A stretch of DNA of 64,000 bases from Paenibacillus sp. KS-LC4. Its GTDB lineage: Bacteria > Bacillota > Bacilli > Paenibacillales > Paenibacillaceae. Under the pieces are notes generated by a model. It was not told the DNA's origin. It worked only from the letters and a program-made list of their open reading frames with translations, and ran no database searches. Positions within the stretch are counted from its first letter, which is position 1, and every line of letters starts with the position of its first letter. Positions 7,059 to 14,831 of the stretch are shown here, one piece after another. The stretch spans positions 4,296,501 to 4,360,500 of the forward strand of contig NZ_CP145905.1 of assembly GCF_036894955.1 (NCBI RefSeq), in the 5' to 3' direction. A program made the translations under genes and the position numbers.

Positions 7059-9035
7059 CTACACTTTAAACCGATTAAGCATCGTTTTTAGCTCATCCGC
7101 TGTGCGTGTCAGCTGTTCCACAGAGCTGTTTATTTCCATAATGGAAGCAAGTTGCTCTTCCGACATGGCGGCAATCGTCTCAAAGCTTTGGGATGAGTCC
7201 TTGCTGATTTGCACACTTTGTTTAATCTCGGATTCCACACGCTCCGTATTGGCATTTAGCTGTTCGGCGGCTGAGGCAATTTTCTCCATATGCGTGGATA
7301 CGTCCGTCGTTGTTGTCACTAGCGTCTGGAATAAAACGCCGACCTTATCTACTTGCTCCAAACCAAGCGCAACTTCACCTGTGCCTTTGTCCATTGTCCC
7401 CACGGCATGATTCGTGTCGGCCTGTACCTGTTGAATGAGACTCGCAATCTGATTGGAGGATTCGGTTGATTGCTCCGCAAGCTTGCGAATTTCCTCCGCC
7501 ACTACCGCAAACCCTTTTCCATGAGCTCCCGCTCTGACGGCCTCGATTGAAGCATTGAGCGCCAAAATATTAGTTTGAGAAGCAATAGATGTAATGGCAG
7601 ACGTAATGTTGCCGATCTCCATCGAACGCTCGCCCAATCTTTTAATGTCCTCAGCAGCTTCATTAACCGTCTGTTGGATGGAGTCCATTTGATTGGCCAA
7701 GGCATCGACGGCCTCATTGCCTGTTTTGGCTCCCTTGGAAGCTTCAGCGGCTATGCCAGAGGTATCGTTAGATATATTTAGTATGCCATATACGCCTTCA
7801 CTAATATTACCAATCAACCCCAAATTCCTTTCATAGCCCATCATTTGACCCTGCAAGCCGGCGTTTGCTTGCTGAATGTTAGTGGTGGTTTGCTGAACGG
7901 TTGTTGATATTTGATCCACATTGCCCAATAGATGCGACGAGGAGCTGGCAACAATCTGTCCCTTATCCAAAATAGAAAGGATCAGCCCTTGCAAATTTTC
8001 AAGCATCCCGTTAAAGCTTCTGGAAAGCTCGCCGATCTCATCCTTCGTTTCAAATGCCAGTCTGGAGGACAAGTCGCCTTCGCTGGCAGATAGCCCCTTC
8101 AGCTTTTCATTCATGATGGAAAGCGGCTTTAGCGTTTTGCGCATGACCGTATAGATGATGGCTGCGGAAATCAGAAGACACACAATGGTTATAAAAATCG
8201 AAAACCGCAGCAAGGCGTTCGCTTGGGCATAGGCTTCGCTTTTGGGAACCAAAATGGCAATGCCCCAATCCATCATGTTAGATTTGCCATAAACGATCAT
8301 ATGCTCCGAGCCGTTAATGACGGCTTCACCTAAACCCGTATCGCCATTTGTGCTGTCCGTTACCATTTTATTTAACGCCTCATTGTCGTAATCGGCCATA
8401 TTTTTCTGCAAGGTCTCCTCGGGTTTTTGACTAGCCACAACCGTCCCGTCCTTTGTATAAACAATCGCATGACCGCTTTCTCCTAATTTCACTTTGGAGA
8501 TAAGATCAATCAGGTCCTGAATGGGCTGACCCCCATTGCCGACTCCAACGATATTTCCTTGATCATCCCTTACAGGCGTAGCCGTAAGCACAATCGGAGT
8601 TCCCTCCACGCCCGGAGATTTTGAGTCTACAGGATCAATCGTCACCGTCTCACCCTTGATCGCTCTTTGAAAATGGGGGTAATCCTTAACGCTAGTCGTT
8701 GCTCCCGGCAAATAAAGCGTGCCGTCAGGAGCAATAAATGCAAATTCGTCCGGGTTATCGGTAATCTTTGTCATCCTGTTGCTGTAGGCGAGAATTTTAG
8801 GAATATCTCGGTTCCTCACATCATCAGACTGACTTAATGCCTCGTATTTGGCCTGTGTACCCTGTATCCATATATCAATGTAGTTTTGAACCACAGTCAG
8901 CTGCTGCTCTGCCTGTTTCTTAAAGTTTGCCTCCAATGTCGTTTTGGCTCTATCATAGCCAAGGAAGGACACACAGCTTAGTGATACGGTCATTAATAGA
9001 GTGGTAATCAGGCTGCTTTTGATGGTTAGTTTCAT
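7059..9035 (-). CDS. methyl-accepting chemotaxis protein with extracellular dCache domain
   Basis: 658 residues from the ATG at 9035 (MKLTIKSS). The longer frame to 9113 was rejected because it runs through a riboswitch terminator. First membrane segment about residues 9-29; extracellular double-Cache sensor about 30-270 (FAFIAPDGTLYLP, VGVGNGGQPIQDLI); second membrane segment about 278-300 (FITIVCLLISAAIIYTV); HAMP about 302-355; signalling domain with the hairpin tip ASQTNILALNASIEAVRAG. It senses a small molecule outside and drives CheA. Single-gene unit. Expression is probably governed by c-di-GMP through the riboswitch upstream. Confidence 0.92.
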   Translation of the reverse strand: MKLTIKSSLITTLLMTVSLSCVSFLGYDRAKTTLEANFKKQAEQQLTVVQNYIDIWIQGTQAKYEALSQSDDVRNRDIPKILAYSNRMTKITDNPDEFAFIAPDGTLYLPGATTSVKDYPHFQRAIKGETVTIDPVDSKSPGVEGTPIVLTATPVRDDQGNIVGVGNGGQPIQDLIDLISKVKLGESGHAIVYTKDGTVVASQKPEETLQKNMADYDNEALNKMVTDSTNGDTGLGEAVINGSEHMIVYGKSNMMDWGIAILVPKSEAYAQANALLRFSIFITIVCLLISAAIIYTVMRKTLKPLSIMNEKLKGLSASEGDLSSRLAFETKDEIGELSRSFNGMLENLQGLILSILDKGQIVASSSSHLLGNVDQISTTVQQTTTNIQQANAGLQGQMMGYERNLGLIGNISEGVYGILNISNDTSGIAAEASKGAKTGNEAVDALANQMDSIQQTVNEAAEDIKRLGERSMEIGNITSAITSIASQTNILALNASIEAVRAGAHGKGFAVVAEEIRKLAEQSTESSNQIASLIQQVQADTNHAVGTMDKGTGEVALGLEQVDKVGVLFQTLVTTTTDVSTHMEKIASAAEQLNANTERVESEIKQSVQISKDSSQSFETIAAMSEEQLASIMEINSSVEQLTRTADELKTMLNRFKV

Positions 9036-9073
9036 TGTAATCACTCTTTTTCCTTCGTAAATTTTTGAATACG

Positions 9074-9100
9074 AAAAAAATCCGGACCGAATAGACTGGA
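9074..9100 (-). terminator. putative riboswitch terminator before the chemoreceptor start
   Basis: On the minus strand AAATCC and GGATTT can pair across a 14-base loop, with a run of seven T at 9080-9074. It lies between the c-di-GMP aptamer and the start codon, the expected place for a transcriptional expression platform. The stem is short, so the exact fold is unsure. Confidence 0.55.
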
Positions 9101-9121
9101 TTTGCGTACACATACCCCTTC

Positions 9122-9212
9122 CTTAGTCGACGACCCGACTAGCATCGTGCTTAGGTCATTCGACTCGAAGCTTTGCGTCCCCGCCCTTCCGCGAGTTCAC
9201 CTTTATAAAAAA
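9122..9212 (-). ncRNA. c-di-GMP-I (GEMM) riboswitch
   Basis: The minus strand carries the invariant core GGGACGCAAAGC (9181-9170 region). Flanking signs fit class I: GGTGA near the 5' side can pair with TCGTC at the 3' side (closing stem, with G-T wobbles replacing the usual GGCAA/TTGCC), a stem CTCGC/GCGGG capped by GGAAGG before the core, CCTAAG in the 3' arm, and CTAGTCGGGTCG as the 3' conserved strand. It precedes a chemoreceptor gene, a typical target. Confidence 0.85.
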
Positions 9213-9407
9213 GAATATCGGTAAAGCGTCACTAAAGTTTTATAGTTACACATTAATAATTCATTAGAATCTTTACAAATTTACATATTCAACCAAAAAA
9301 TACAGTGTTGGTGAGCCAATGAAAGGTTTTTTCATTCAATGAGGAACTTAAAGAATATAGAGGAGCTTGCACAAGCAAGCTTAGAGAGGTGTCGTAGATT
9401 CCAAATC

Positions 9408-9438
9408 GGGCTGGGGCTGGGGCTGGGGCTGGGGCTGG
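9408..9438. repeat. GGGGCT hexamer repeat, G-quadruplex-forming
   Basis: Five consecutive G-runs (one GGG, four GGGG) each separated by CT, period 6. The plus strand satisfies the intramolecular G-quadruplex rule with two-base loops. It lies in the gap between the YgjP-like gene and the riboswitch leader. A small perfect hairpin AGCTTGC-ACAA-GCAAGCT stands at 9364-9381. Confidence 0.85.
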
Positions 9439-9497
9439 CGCACCCCAGACGCTTCAGACTCGACAATCATTAGGACGTTCTCTTTGACTGCCGAGCG

Positions 9498-10154
9498 TTA
9501 GAGTGTCATGAAGCCGCCGTACCTGGCCAAATATTGTTCTTTTTCTTTATAATCCGGCATTATGCTGCCGACGCGCCTCCAGAAGGAGCGGTCATGGTTC
9601 ATATGAAACAAGTGGCAAAGCTCATGGATAATGACGTAATCAATTACATCCAATGGAGCCATCGCCAAACGATAATTGAAGGTTAAATGCTTGCTTGAGC
9701 TGCAGCTTCCCCACTTGGTCGTGGACTCGACAATCTCAACAGATTTAGGCTTTATTCTCAGCTGCGCCTGATAAATAGGCAGGCGTTCCCCTACAATCTT
9801 TTTACAGCTTGCAAAATAAAACTTCTTAAGGTTTTTTCGAAGCTCCTCCTCTGATAAACCCTCAGTCTCCATTAACTCATGCAGCAAACGCTCCTTGCCA
9901 AGATAGAGAAATTTCTCTTTCTCTTGATATTGCTTCGTTTGCGGCGTTTTTGTTGCCTCCGCAAGCTGCTTCCTTTGCTCCAAAATCCATTTCCCATGCC
10001 GCTCGACTGATCGTTTAATGACCTCTTCACTTGCTGCTTTCGGGGCTTTAACGGTGATGAAGCCTGACGGCTCAATCTGAATCGATATTTTTTTCTCCCG
10101 ATTGCCGTATTCAACATGAAACGATATCGTTTGATTTTCAAATTCAATGTTCAT
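9498..10154 (-). CDS. YgjP-like (DUF45) metal-dependent hydrolase
   Basis: 218 residues. The C-terminal zinc motif HELCHLFHMNHDRSFW (about residues 177-192) supplies HExxH plus a downstream His, and TTKWGSCSS is the second family signature. The N-terminal 70 residues form the beta-rich region of this group. The family (SprT-like/M48-like fold, YgjP) includes proteins annotated as UTP pyrophosphatase or metallopeptidase; the actual substrate is not established here. It starts three bases after the stop of the upstream acetyltransferase gene, so the two are translationally coupled. Confidence 0.85.
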   Translation of the reverse strand: MNIEFENQTISFHVEYGNREKKISIQIEPSGFITVKAPKAASEEVIKRSVERHGKWILEQRKQLAEATKTPQTKQYQEKEKFLYLGKERLLHELMETEGLSEEELRKNLKKFYFASCKKIVGERLPIYQAQLRIKPKSVEIVESTTKWGSCSSSKHLTFNYRLAMAPLDVIDYVIIHELCHLFHMNHDRSFWRRVGSIMPDYKEKEQYLARYGGFMTL

Positions 10155-10157
10155 CGG

Positions 10158-10634
10158 CTAATTAAAGGTCATCCAGGCTGTCGTGCCGAGCGCTTCAAAG
10201 TTCTGCTTATACCAAAAGTTGCGCGATTTATCCAGCGTGTACACATACATTCTCTTTTTCGGATATTTCGCTTTAAGCCAGTTGATAAAGGAGGCCGCAT
10301 GTCCCTTGCCTTCATATTCCTTCAGCACATCCAGCGCTTCTATAAAAACAAAATCCCTTTTATTTTTAACATCAATATAAAAATCCTTTTCCAAATATTT
10401 TTCGTCATCGCTAAAATAATCATTTTCCGCTTTTTCGATGAGCTGCTTGCCGCTCGCATACTCCCAAATGACGCCGTAGCCAACCATCGTCTCTTCTGCT
10501 TCAATGACATAGATGCTTGCCGGCAGCTCCGATTGGTCCTTCTTGCTGAGTTCGCTTGCATGGTAGGTCGTTGTAATCTCGCTGAGTGTATTTTGCATTT
10601 CTTGATCGAAGGGCTTCTCTATAATGCTGGACAT
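10158..10634 (-). CDS. GNAT-family acetyltransferase
   Basis: 158 residues from ATG 10634, chosen because AAGGAG stands nine bases upstream; the longer frame runs into the divergent MarR operator region. The GNAT fold is seen in FVFIEALDVLKEYEGKGHAASFINWL, where the segment EYEGKGHA matches the acetyl-CoA pyrophosphate loop, and in RNFWYKQNFEALG near the end. Acceptor unknown. First gene of a two-gene unit with the YgjP-like gene. Its promoter region is shared with the divergent MarR gene, so it may also be under that repressor. Confidence 0.8.
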   Translation of the reverse strand: MSSIIEKPFDQEMQNTLSEITTTYHASELSKKDQSELPASIYVIEAEETMVGYGVIWEYASGKQLIEKAENDYFSDDEKYLEKDFYIDVKNKRDFVFIEALDVLKEYEGKGHAASFINWLKAKYPKKRMYVYTLDKSRNFWYKQNFEALGTTAWMTFN

Positions 10635-10735
10635 GATTTTGTTCTCCTTTTTGCCTAAGAGCTTGGATTCATTGTGACGGTGACTCGTGACCGTAATCAT
10701 ACCATATTCGATGTATTGAAAAAATAAAAAACGAT

Positions 10736-10795
10736 TTGACAAACGAAATCCATCACGATATATTTAGTTAGCACTCTAACTATTAGATGTCTAAT
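10736..10795 (+). promoter_or_regulatory. marR-type promoter with two palindromic operators
   Basis: TTGACA (10736-10741), 17 bp, TATATT (10759-10764). Immediately downstream is the palindrome TAGTTAG-CACT-CTAACTA (10765-10782), then ATTAG-ATGT-CTAAT (10782-10795). The first palindrome has the same half-sites and spacing as the one before the MATE gene. Autorepression by the MarR protein is the simplest reading. Confidence 0.85.
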
Positions 10796-10819
10796 TTATT
10801 TAAACAGAAGGTGATAACT

Positions 10820-11284
10820 ATGCAGCAAGACCGCAATCTGCAGTATAAGTTTCGTATGATCGGTCTAATGATGAAGCTCAACGTCAATAAGAAGTTGGAG
10901 ATGTACGGGTTAACGGTAGAGCAAGGGCATGCCATTCGGTATATTAATGAGCATGAGGAAGGGGGACTTTCGCAGAAGGACCTCGAAATTACCTTTAACC
11001 GCAAAGGCTCCTCTATCAGCAGTCTGGTCAACAATTTAGAGAAGAAAGGCCTTATTGTTCGCAAGTCTGATCCGAAAGATGAGCGCCGCAACCTGCTGCG
11101 TGTAACCCCAGCTGCGAAAGAGCTGCTTGGCTCGTTCAATCAATATTTTGAAGATTTTGAGCATACGCTGCTGGAAGGCTTCACCGAAGATGAAACCAAC
11201 TTGCTGTTCAGGTTCCTTTCGCGCATTGAAGCCAATATTGAAGAAGATACGGCGAACTCCGTTGGGCGCAAATCATCATTTTAG
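10820..11284 (+). CDS. MarR-family repressor of the adjacent MATE exporter
   Basis: 154 residues from the ATG at 10820 (MQQDRNLQ), preceded by AAGGTGA. The upstream ATG at 10787 lies inside an operator palindrome and was rejected. Winged helix over about residues 40-110 with GLSQKDLEITFNRKGSSISSL as recognition segment and wing DPKDERRNLLRVT. Dimerisation helices flank it. Autoregulated through palindromes at 10765-10795; the same palindrome before the MATE gene shows that it also controls the exporter, as for MepR/MepA. The inducing drug is unknown. Confidence 0.88.
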   Translation: MQQDRNLQYKFRMIGLMMKLNVNKKLEMYGLTVEQGHAIRYINEHEEGGLSQKDLEITFNRKGSSISSLVNNLEKKGLIVRKSDPKDERRNLLRVTPAAKELLGSFNQYFEDFEHTLLEGFTEDETNLLFRFLSRIEANIEEDTANSVGRKSSF

Positions 11285-11328
11285 CATCCTCGTAGCCCCT
11301 CCTTTCGAATGAAGGGAAGGGATTATGA

Positions 11329-11354
11329 TTGACATATAGTTAGATTTCTAACTA
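11329..11354 (+). promoter_or_regulatory. MATE gene promoter with MarR operator
   Basis: TTGACA at 11329-11334, then TAGTTAG-ATTT-CTAACTA (11337-11354) occupying the spacer up to a weak -10 (CTAATT or TAATTA). Half-sites are identical to the marR operator. Repressor here would cover the promoter spacer. Confidence 0.8.
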
Positions 11355-11392
11355 ATTAACTGCAAACCATAATTGAGAAAGTGGTGACCCCC

Positions 11393-12745
11393 ATGGATAC
11401 TGAAAACCTCCATTATTTTGAAAAAGCACCGATTTACAAAGCGATTGCCCATTTCGCCGTTCCTATGATGCTCGGCATGTCAATGAGTGTCATTTACTCT
11501 ATTTTAAACGCCTATTTTCTGGGCACCCTGCACAATACCGAAATGCTAACGGCGCTAGCGCTTACCCTACCGTTGTTCGCAGCCTTTATGGCGCTGGGTA
11601 ATCTGGTTGGCATAGGCGCAGGTACATTCATCTCCAGATTATTAGGTGAAAAAAGGTATGATGTGGTGAAGCAGGTGTCCTCCTTCTCCTTCTTTACAAG
11701 TCTTGGGCTCGGTATTTTATTGATGATTGCTGGACTACCGCTTATCGACCAGATTGTTCATGGGCTTGGGGCAACGGCCAGCTCCTTCGCATTCACGAAA
11801 GACTATGTCACCATGATGCTCATCGGCTCGCCGTTTGTCGTCTTATTTTTCTCCTTGGAAAACATCGTCCGCGCCGAAGGAGCGGCTATGACCTCCATGA
11901 TTGGGATGATTCTAAGCGTTGTCGTCAATATTATACTCGATGCACTCGTTATTTTTGTGTTCCATGGGGATGTAATGGAGGTTGCAGCAGCAACAGTCAT
12001 TTCCAACGCAGCAGCAAGCCTCTTTTACGCTATCTATATCGGAAGAACAAGCAAGTTCCTCAGCCTATCGTTGAAGTGCTTCAAAGCATCTAAAGAAATA
12101 ATAAGCAACATTTTTAAAATTGGCACCCCCGTATTTATTATGAGCATGTTTCTAGGTGCAATGGGACTTATTTTCAACCATTACCTTATTGAATATGGCA
12201 ATCAAGCCGTTGCTGGATATGGCATTTCATCACGATTGCTGCAATTCCCTGAAGTGATTCTAATGGGGCTGTGTGAAGGGGTTGTGCCGCTCATCGCCTT
12301 TTCCTTCACGGCCAATAAGCTGCGGATGAAAAAAACGATTAGCTTCACGATTAAGATGGTTGCTGCTTTGGCTGCGGTCTTCGGTGTTATCGTGTATTTA
12401 ACCTCGGATCATTTGATTGGCTTCTTCACGAACGATCCGCAATTAATTGAACTAGGCAGCTATATTCTGCATGTCACCTTTTTATCCTTATTCATTTCCG
12501 GGACGACAACGCTGTTCACAGGTATTTTCCAAGCGACGGGTCAAGCAAAAGCGGCTTTCGTAATGGCAATCGTGCAAGGTGCAACGCTCATCCCCGTCTT
12601 GTATATCGCAAATCGCATGAATGGCTTCCATGGCGTTGTCTGGTCGCTGGTCATAGCGGATGCTGTCGCCTTCCTTGTCGGGGCGGTCATGCTCTATGTG
12701 CTGCGCAATAAACTACAGCCAAATGTAGAGCAATTGGCGCATTAA
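11393..12745 (+). CDS. MATE-family multidrug exporter (MepA-like)
   Basis: About 450 residues with twelve hydrophobic segments. The N-terminal half has PMMLGMSMSVIYSILNAYFLG and the GIGAGTFISRLLGE block; a second copy of this pattern lies after residue 230 (PVFIMSMFLGAMGLIFNHYL), as in the two-bundle MATE fold. It exports cationic drugs driven by sodium or protons. The ATG at 11393 is preferred over the GTG at 11381; both are in frame and neither RBS is strong. Under control of the MarR protein upstream. Confidence 0.88.
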   Translation: MDTENLHYFEKAPIYKAIAHFAVPMMLGMSMSVIYSILNAYFLGTLHNTEMLTALALTLPLFAAFMALGNLVGIGAGTFISRLLGEKRYDVVKQVSSFSFFTSLGLGILLMIAGLPLIDQIVHGLGATASSFAFTKDYVTMMLIGSPFVVLFFSLENIVRAEGAAMTSMIGMILSVVVNIILDALVIFVFHGDVMEVAAATVISNAAASLFYAIYIGRTSKFLSLSLKCFKASKEIISNIFKIGTPVFIMSMFLGAMGLIFNHYLIEYGNQAVAGYGISSRLLQFPEVILMGLCEGVVPLIAFSFTANKLRMKKTISFTIKMVAALAAVFGVIVYLTSDHLIGFFTNDPQLIELGSYILHVTFLSLFISGTTTLFTGIFQATGQAKAAFVMAIVQGATLIPVLYIANRMNGFHGVVWSLVIADAVAFLVGAVMLYVLRNKLQPNVEQLAH

Positions 12746-12762
12746 ATATATTTATTGATTAA

Positions 12763-12797
12763 AAAAAGATACGGAAGGCCTCCTTCCGTATCTTTTA
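12763..12797 (+). terminator. terminator after the MATE gene
   Basis: AAAAGATACGGAAGG pairs perfectly with CCTTCCGTATCTTTT around a three-base loop. Confidence 0.88.
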
Positions 12798-12828
12798 GCA
12801 GCCTTATAGAATAAGCCGTCTTACAAGG

Positions 12829-12989
12829 CTATGACAGCAAAATATGTGCTGCCTTTGCGACATGCAGCGCCTGGATGCGATTGCTCACACCCAGCTTTCT
12901 TTAAATGCTTTTATTATGCCATTTGATCGCTTCGCTGGTATTGCCAAGCTTGGCAGCTCGGCTGATGCCTTGAGAGGCAAATTGCGTCA
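12829..12989 (-). pseudogene. remnant of a LuxR-type helix-turn-helix
   Basis: Read on the minus strand, the frame ending at the TAG at 12829 gives SQGISRAAKLGNTSEAIKWH, a few residues, an in-frame TAA, then RKLGVSNRIQALHVAKAAHI. This is the C-terminal DNA-binding domain of a LuxR/MalT-type regulator with one internal stop and stops just upstream of it. The rest of the gene is gone. It sits in the 330-base gap between the MATE and tautomerase genes, which otherwise shows only the MATE terminator. Confidence 0.65.
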
Positions 12990-13075
12990 TTTTATGTCAT
13001 CAGAAAAAAACAATGCTGTATTGTTATTTATCATTTTATGAAGCAAGCCATTGGAAAATCCTCCATTTTGGGGGA

Positions 13076-13786
13076 TTAGCTATTTTCTTGGAACTGCTGC
13101 TTCGCAGCTTCGATAGCAGCTGCGGCTCGCGGCCAGCCCGCATAAAAAGCCAGGTGGGTTAAGGCTTCTACCACCTGCTCCTCCGTCAACCCGTGCTGCT
13201 GACCTAGCCGAAGATGGAAGGGCAGCTGCTCTGTGGCTCCACCTGCCACTAAGGCGGCTATCGTAAGCAAGCTGCGATCCCGCCGCGACAGCTGCTCTCT
13301 GTTCCACACCTCGCCAAAGAGCACCTCCTCCGAATATTTGGCGAATGCGGGCGCAATATCCCCGAACGTTTGCCGGACGTCCGAAGCCATCTCTCCTTGA
13401 GGCACCAGCATTTGGGCAATTCCGCTGCCGAACGTCCAGTCCGCAAGCTCCGTCCCTACGAGTAAGATGAAAATGTCCTCCTCTCTAATCGCTAGCTCGC
13501 GCTCCATACGTTCCGCTACCCTTTTATAAAAATGCTGCTTCTGCAATGTGCTTCTTCCCGATTTCAATGTAATTTGAATATAAAGCAATCCATCGCTCCG
13601 CCTAATATTTAAATAATCGGGACTATAAAAAAACTCGCCTGATCGATGCCCATGGAATACTTGAAAAAAATCGTCCTCCGGCACATGAAAATGCTCCATA
13701 AGTGCCTGCATAATAACTTGGCTTATAGCCGACAACTGCGGTTCATCATATTTACTCTCCAAATAACTGACTCTGACGAATGGCAT
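13076..13786 (-). CDS. tautomerase-carboxymuconolactone decarboxylase fusion protein
   Basis: 236 residues from ATG 13786, set by AAGGAGGA upstream and by the need for a proline directly after Met. Residues 1-120 are a 4-oxalocrotonate-tautomerase-like domain (MPFVRVSYLE with catalytic Pro2, and DDFFQVFHGHRSGEFFYS). Residues about 135-230 are a carboxymuconolactone-decarboxylase/AhpD-like helical domain (RDRSLLTIAALVAGGATEQLPFH, THLAFYAGWPRAAAA); no CxxC is present, so it is CMD-like rather than peroxidase-like. Both families act in aromatic ring-cleavage routes, but no such pathway genes are adjacent. Divergent from a LysR regulator 131 bp away, the usual arrangement of regulator and target. 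Confidence 0.82.
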   Translation of the reverse strand: MPFVRVSYLESKYDEPQLSAISQVIMQALMEHFHVPEDDFFQVFHGHRSGEFFYSPDYLNIRRSDGLLYIQITLKSGRSTLQKQHFYKRVAERMERELAIREEDIFILLVGTELADWTFGSGIAQMLVPQGEMASDVRQTFGDIAPAFAKYSEEVLFGEVWNREQLSRRDRSLLTIAALVAGGATEQLPFHLRLGQQHGLTEEQVVEALTHLAFYAGWPRAAAAIEAAKQQFQENS

Positions 13787-13917
13787 GCTGACTTCCTCCT
13801 TCAATTGGATGCCCTCATTGTACGTCCTCGCCATTTATTTGTATAATTGATTAAATTCATATACTTGTTCAGTTATGTCGAATAAGATAAATAGCTATAA
13901 ATAAGGAGCTGTTCAGC

Positions 13918-14802
13918 ATGGATTTGAAGGAGCTAACGACGTTTCAAACGATTGTTCAAGAAGGCAACTTTTCCAAGGCCGCCCTTAAGCTGCATTATGC
14001 TCAGTCCACTATCACTAATCAAGTGCAGCGACTGGAGAAGGAGCTTGGCATTCAGCTGTTCAATCGGGGCTGGGATGCCGAGCTTACGGCCGCCGGGCAG
14101 CTTTTCGCAGATGAAGTGGACAAGCTTATCGGTCATTGGCAATATGTAGCGGAGCAGGCGAAGGCTTTGCAGCAAGAAGAAATCGGAACGGTCAGCTTAG
14201 GGGCGATAGAATCTCTTGCCAAGCAAATACTGCCCGCTTCATTTCAGCGCTTTCAGGTGCATAAGCCTCGTGTCTCCTGTCATTTTGTTGTAGGCAACAC
14301 GGATGCGCTGTCCCGCGCTGTCCTGCAAGGCGAGCTCGACTTTGCCATATGCGGGGAGCCTGCGGATTCGACCTCCTTTCGCTTTGAGCCTTTATTCCAC
14401 GAAAAAATAGCTTTTGTGGCAGCAAGCGGCCATCCACTGGCAAGCAGGAACGAGCTCGATTTTTCAGAGCTGCTTGGCTATCCACTTCTTATTGGAGGAA
14501 GCACCTGCCTTTATTATTTACGTTTATCCAAGCAGCTTGCTCGCTATGACGAAGCTCCCATGCTGCATACGGTCAGTCAAATTTCTGCGATCCCAGCCTT
14601 TATCCAGCAGACAGACACAGTAGGTGCTGTTCTTACTTCAACAGAGCTTTCACCGAATCTTGTGACCCTTGATGTAAAGCTCCAGGATGCATCCATTCCC
14701 ATTGGCTTGCTACAGTCGCGCAAGGAGGTTTATACGGCAACAACGAAGCAGCAGATGATTCAATCTATTAAAGAAGAGCTATCGCTTGTTAAGATCACAT
14801 GA
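13918..14802 (+). CDS. LysR-family transcriptional regulator
   Basis: 294 residues. Winged HTH in residues 1-60 (EGNFSKAALKLHYAQSTITNQVQRLEKELGIQLFNR), followed by a two-lobe effector domain (VGNTDALSRAVLQGELDFAICG, ASGHPLASRNELDF). RBS AAGGAG nine bases before ATG. It is divergent from the tautomerase-CMD gene and convergent with the MFS exporter gene (29 bp between stops). The most likely target is the divergent fusion gene. Effector unknown; could be an aromatic acid if the tautomerase context is informative. Confidence 0.87.
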   Translation: MDLKELTTFQTIVQEGNFSKAALKLHYAQSTITNQVQRLEKELGIQLFNRGWDAELTAAGQLFADEVDKLIGHWQYVAEQAKALQQEEIGTVSLGAIESLAKQILPASFQRFQVHKPRVSCHFVVGNTDALSRAVLQGELDFAICGEPADSTSFRFEPLFHEKIAFVAASGHPLASRNELDFSELLGYPLLIGGSTCLYYLRLSKQLARYDEAPMLHTVSQISAIPAFIQQTDTVGAVLTSTELSPNLVTLDVKLQDASIPIGLLQSRKEVYTATTKQQMIQSIKEELSLVKIT

Positions 14803-14831
14803 AGGAGTCCGTCGTCTGGAGAAGAAAGGCC

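Noticed and set aside
9036..9113. N-terminal extension of the chemoreceptor to ATG 9113
   Set aside because: It would be translated from the riboswitch terminator; the signal-anchor begins at 9035.
9408..9438. CRISPR array
   Set aside because: Period 6 tandem repeat without spacers; no CRISPR-type repeat-spacer array was seen in the window.
10787..10819. Upstream ATG for the MarR protein
   Set aside because: It lies inside an operator palindrome and has no RBS; AAGGTGA precedes the ATG at 10820.
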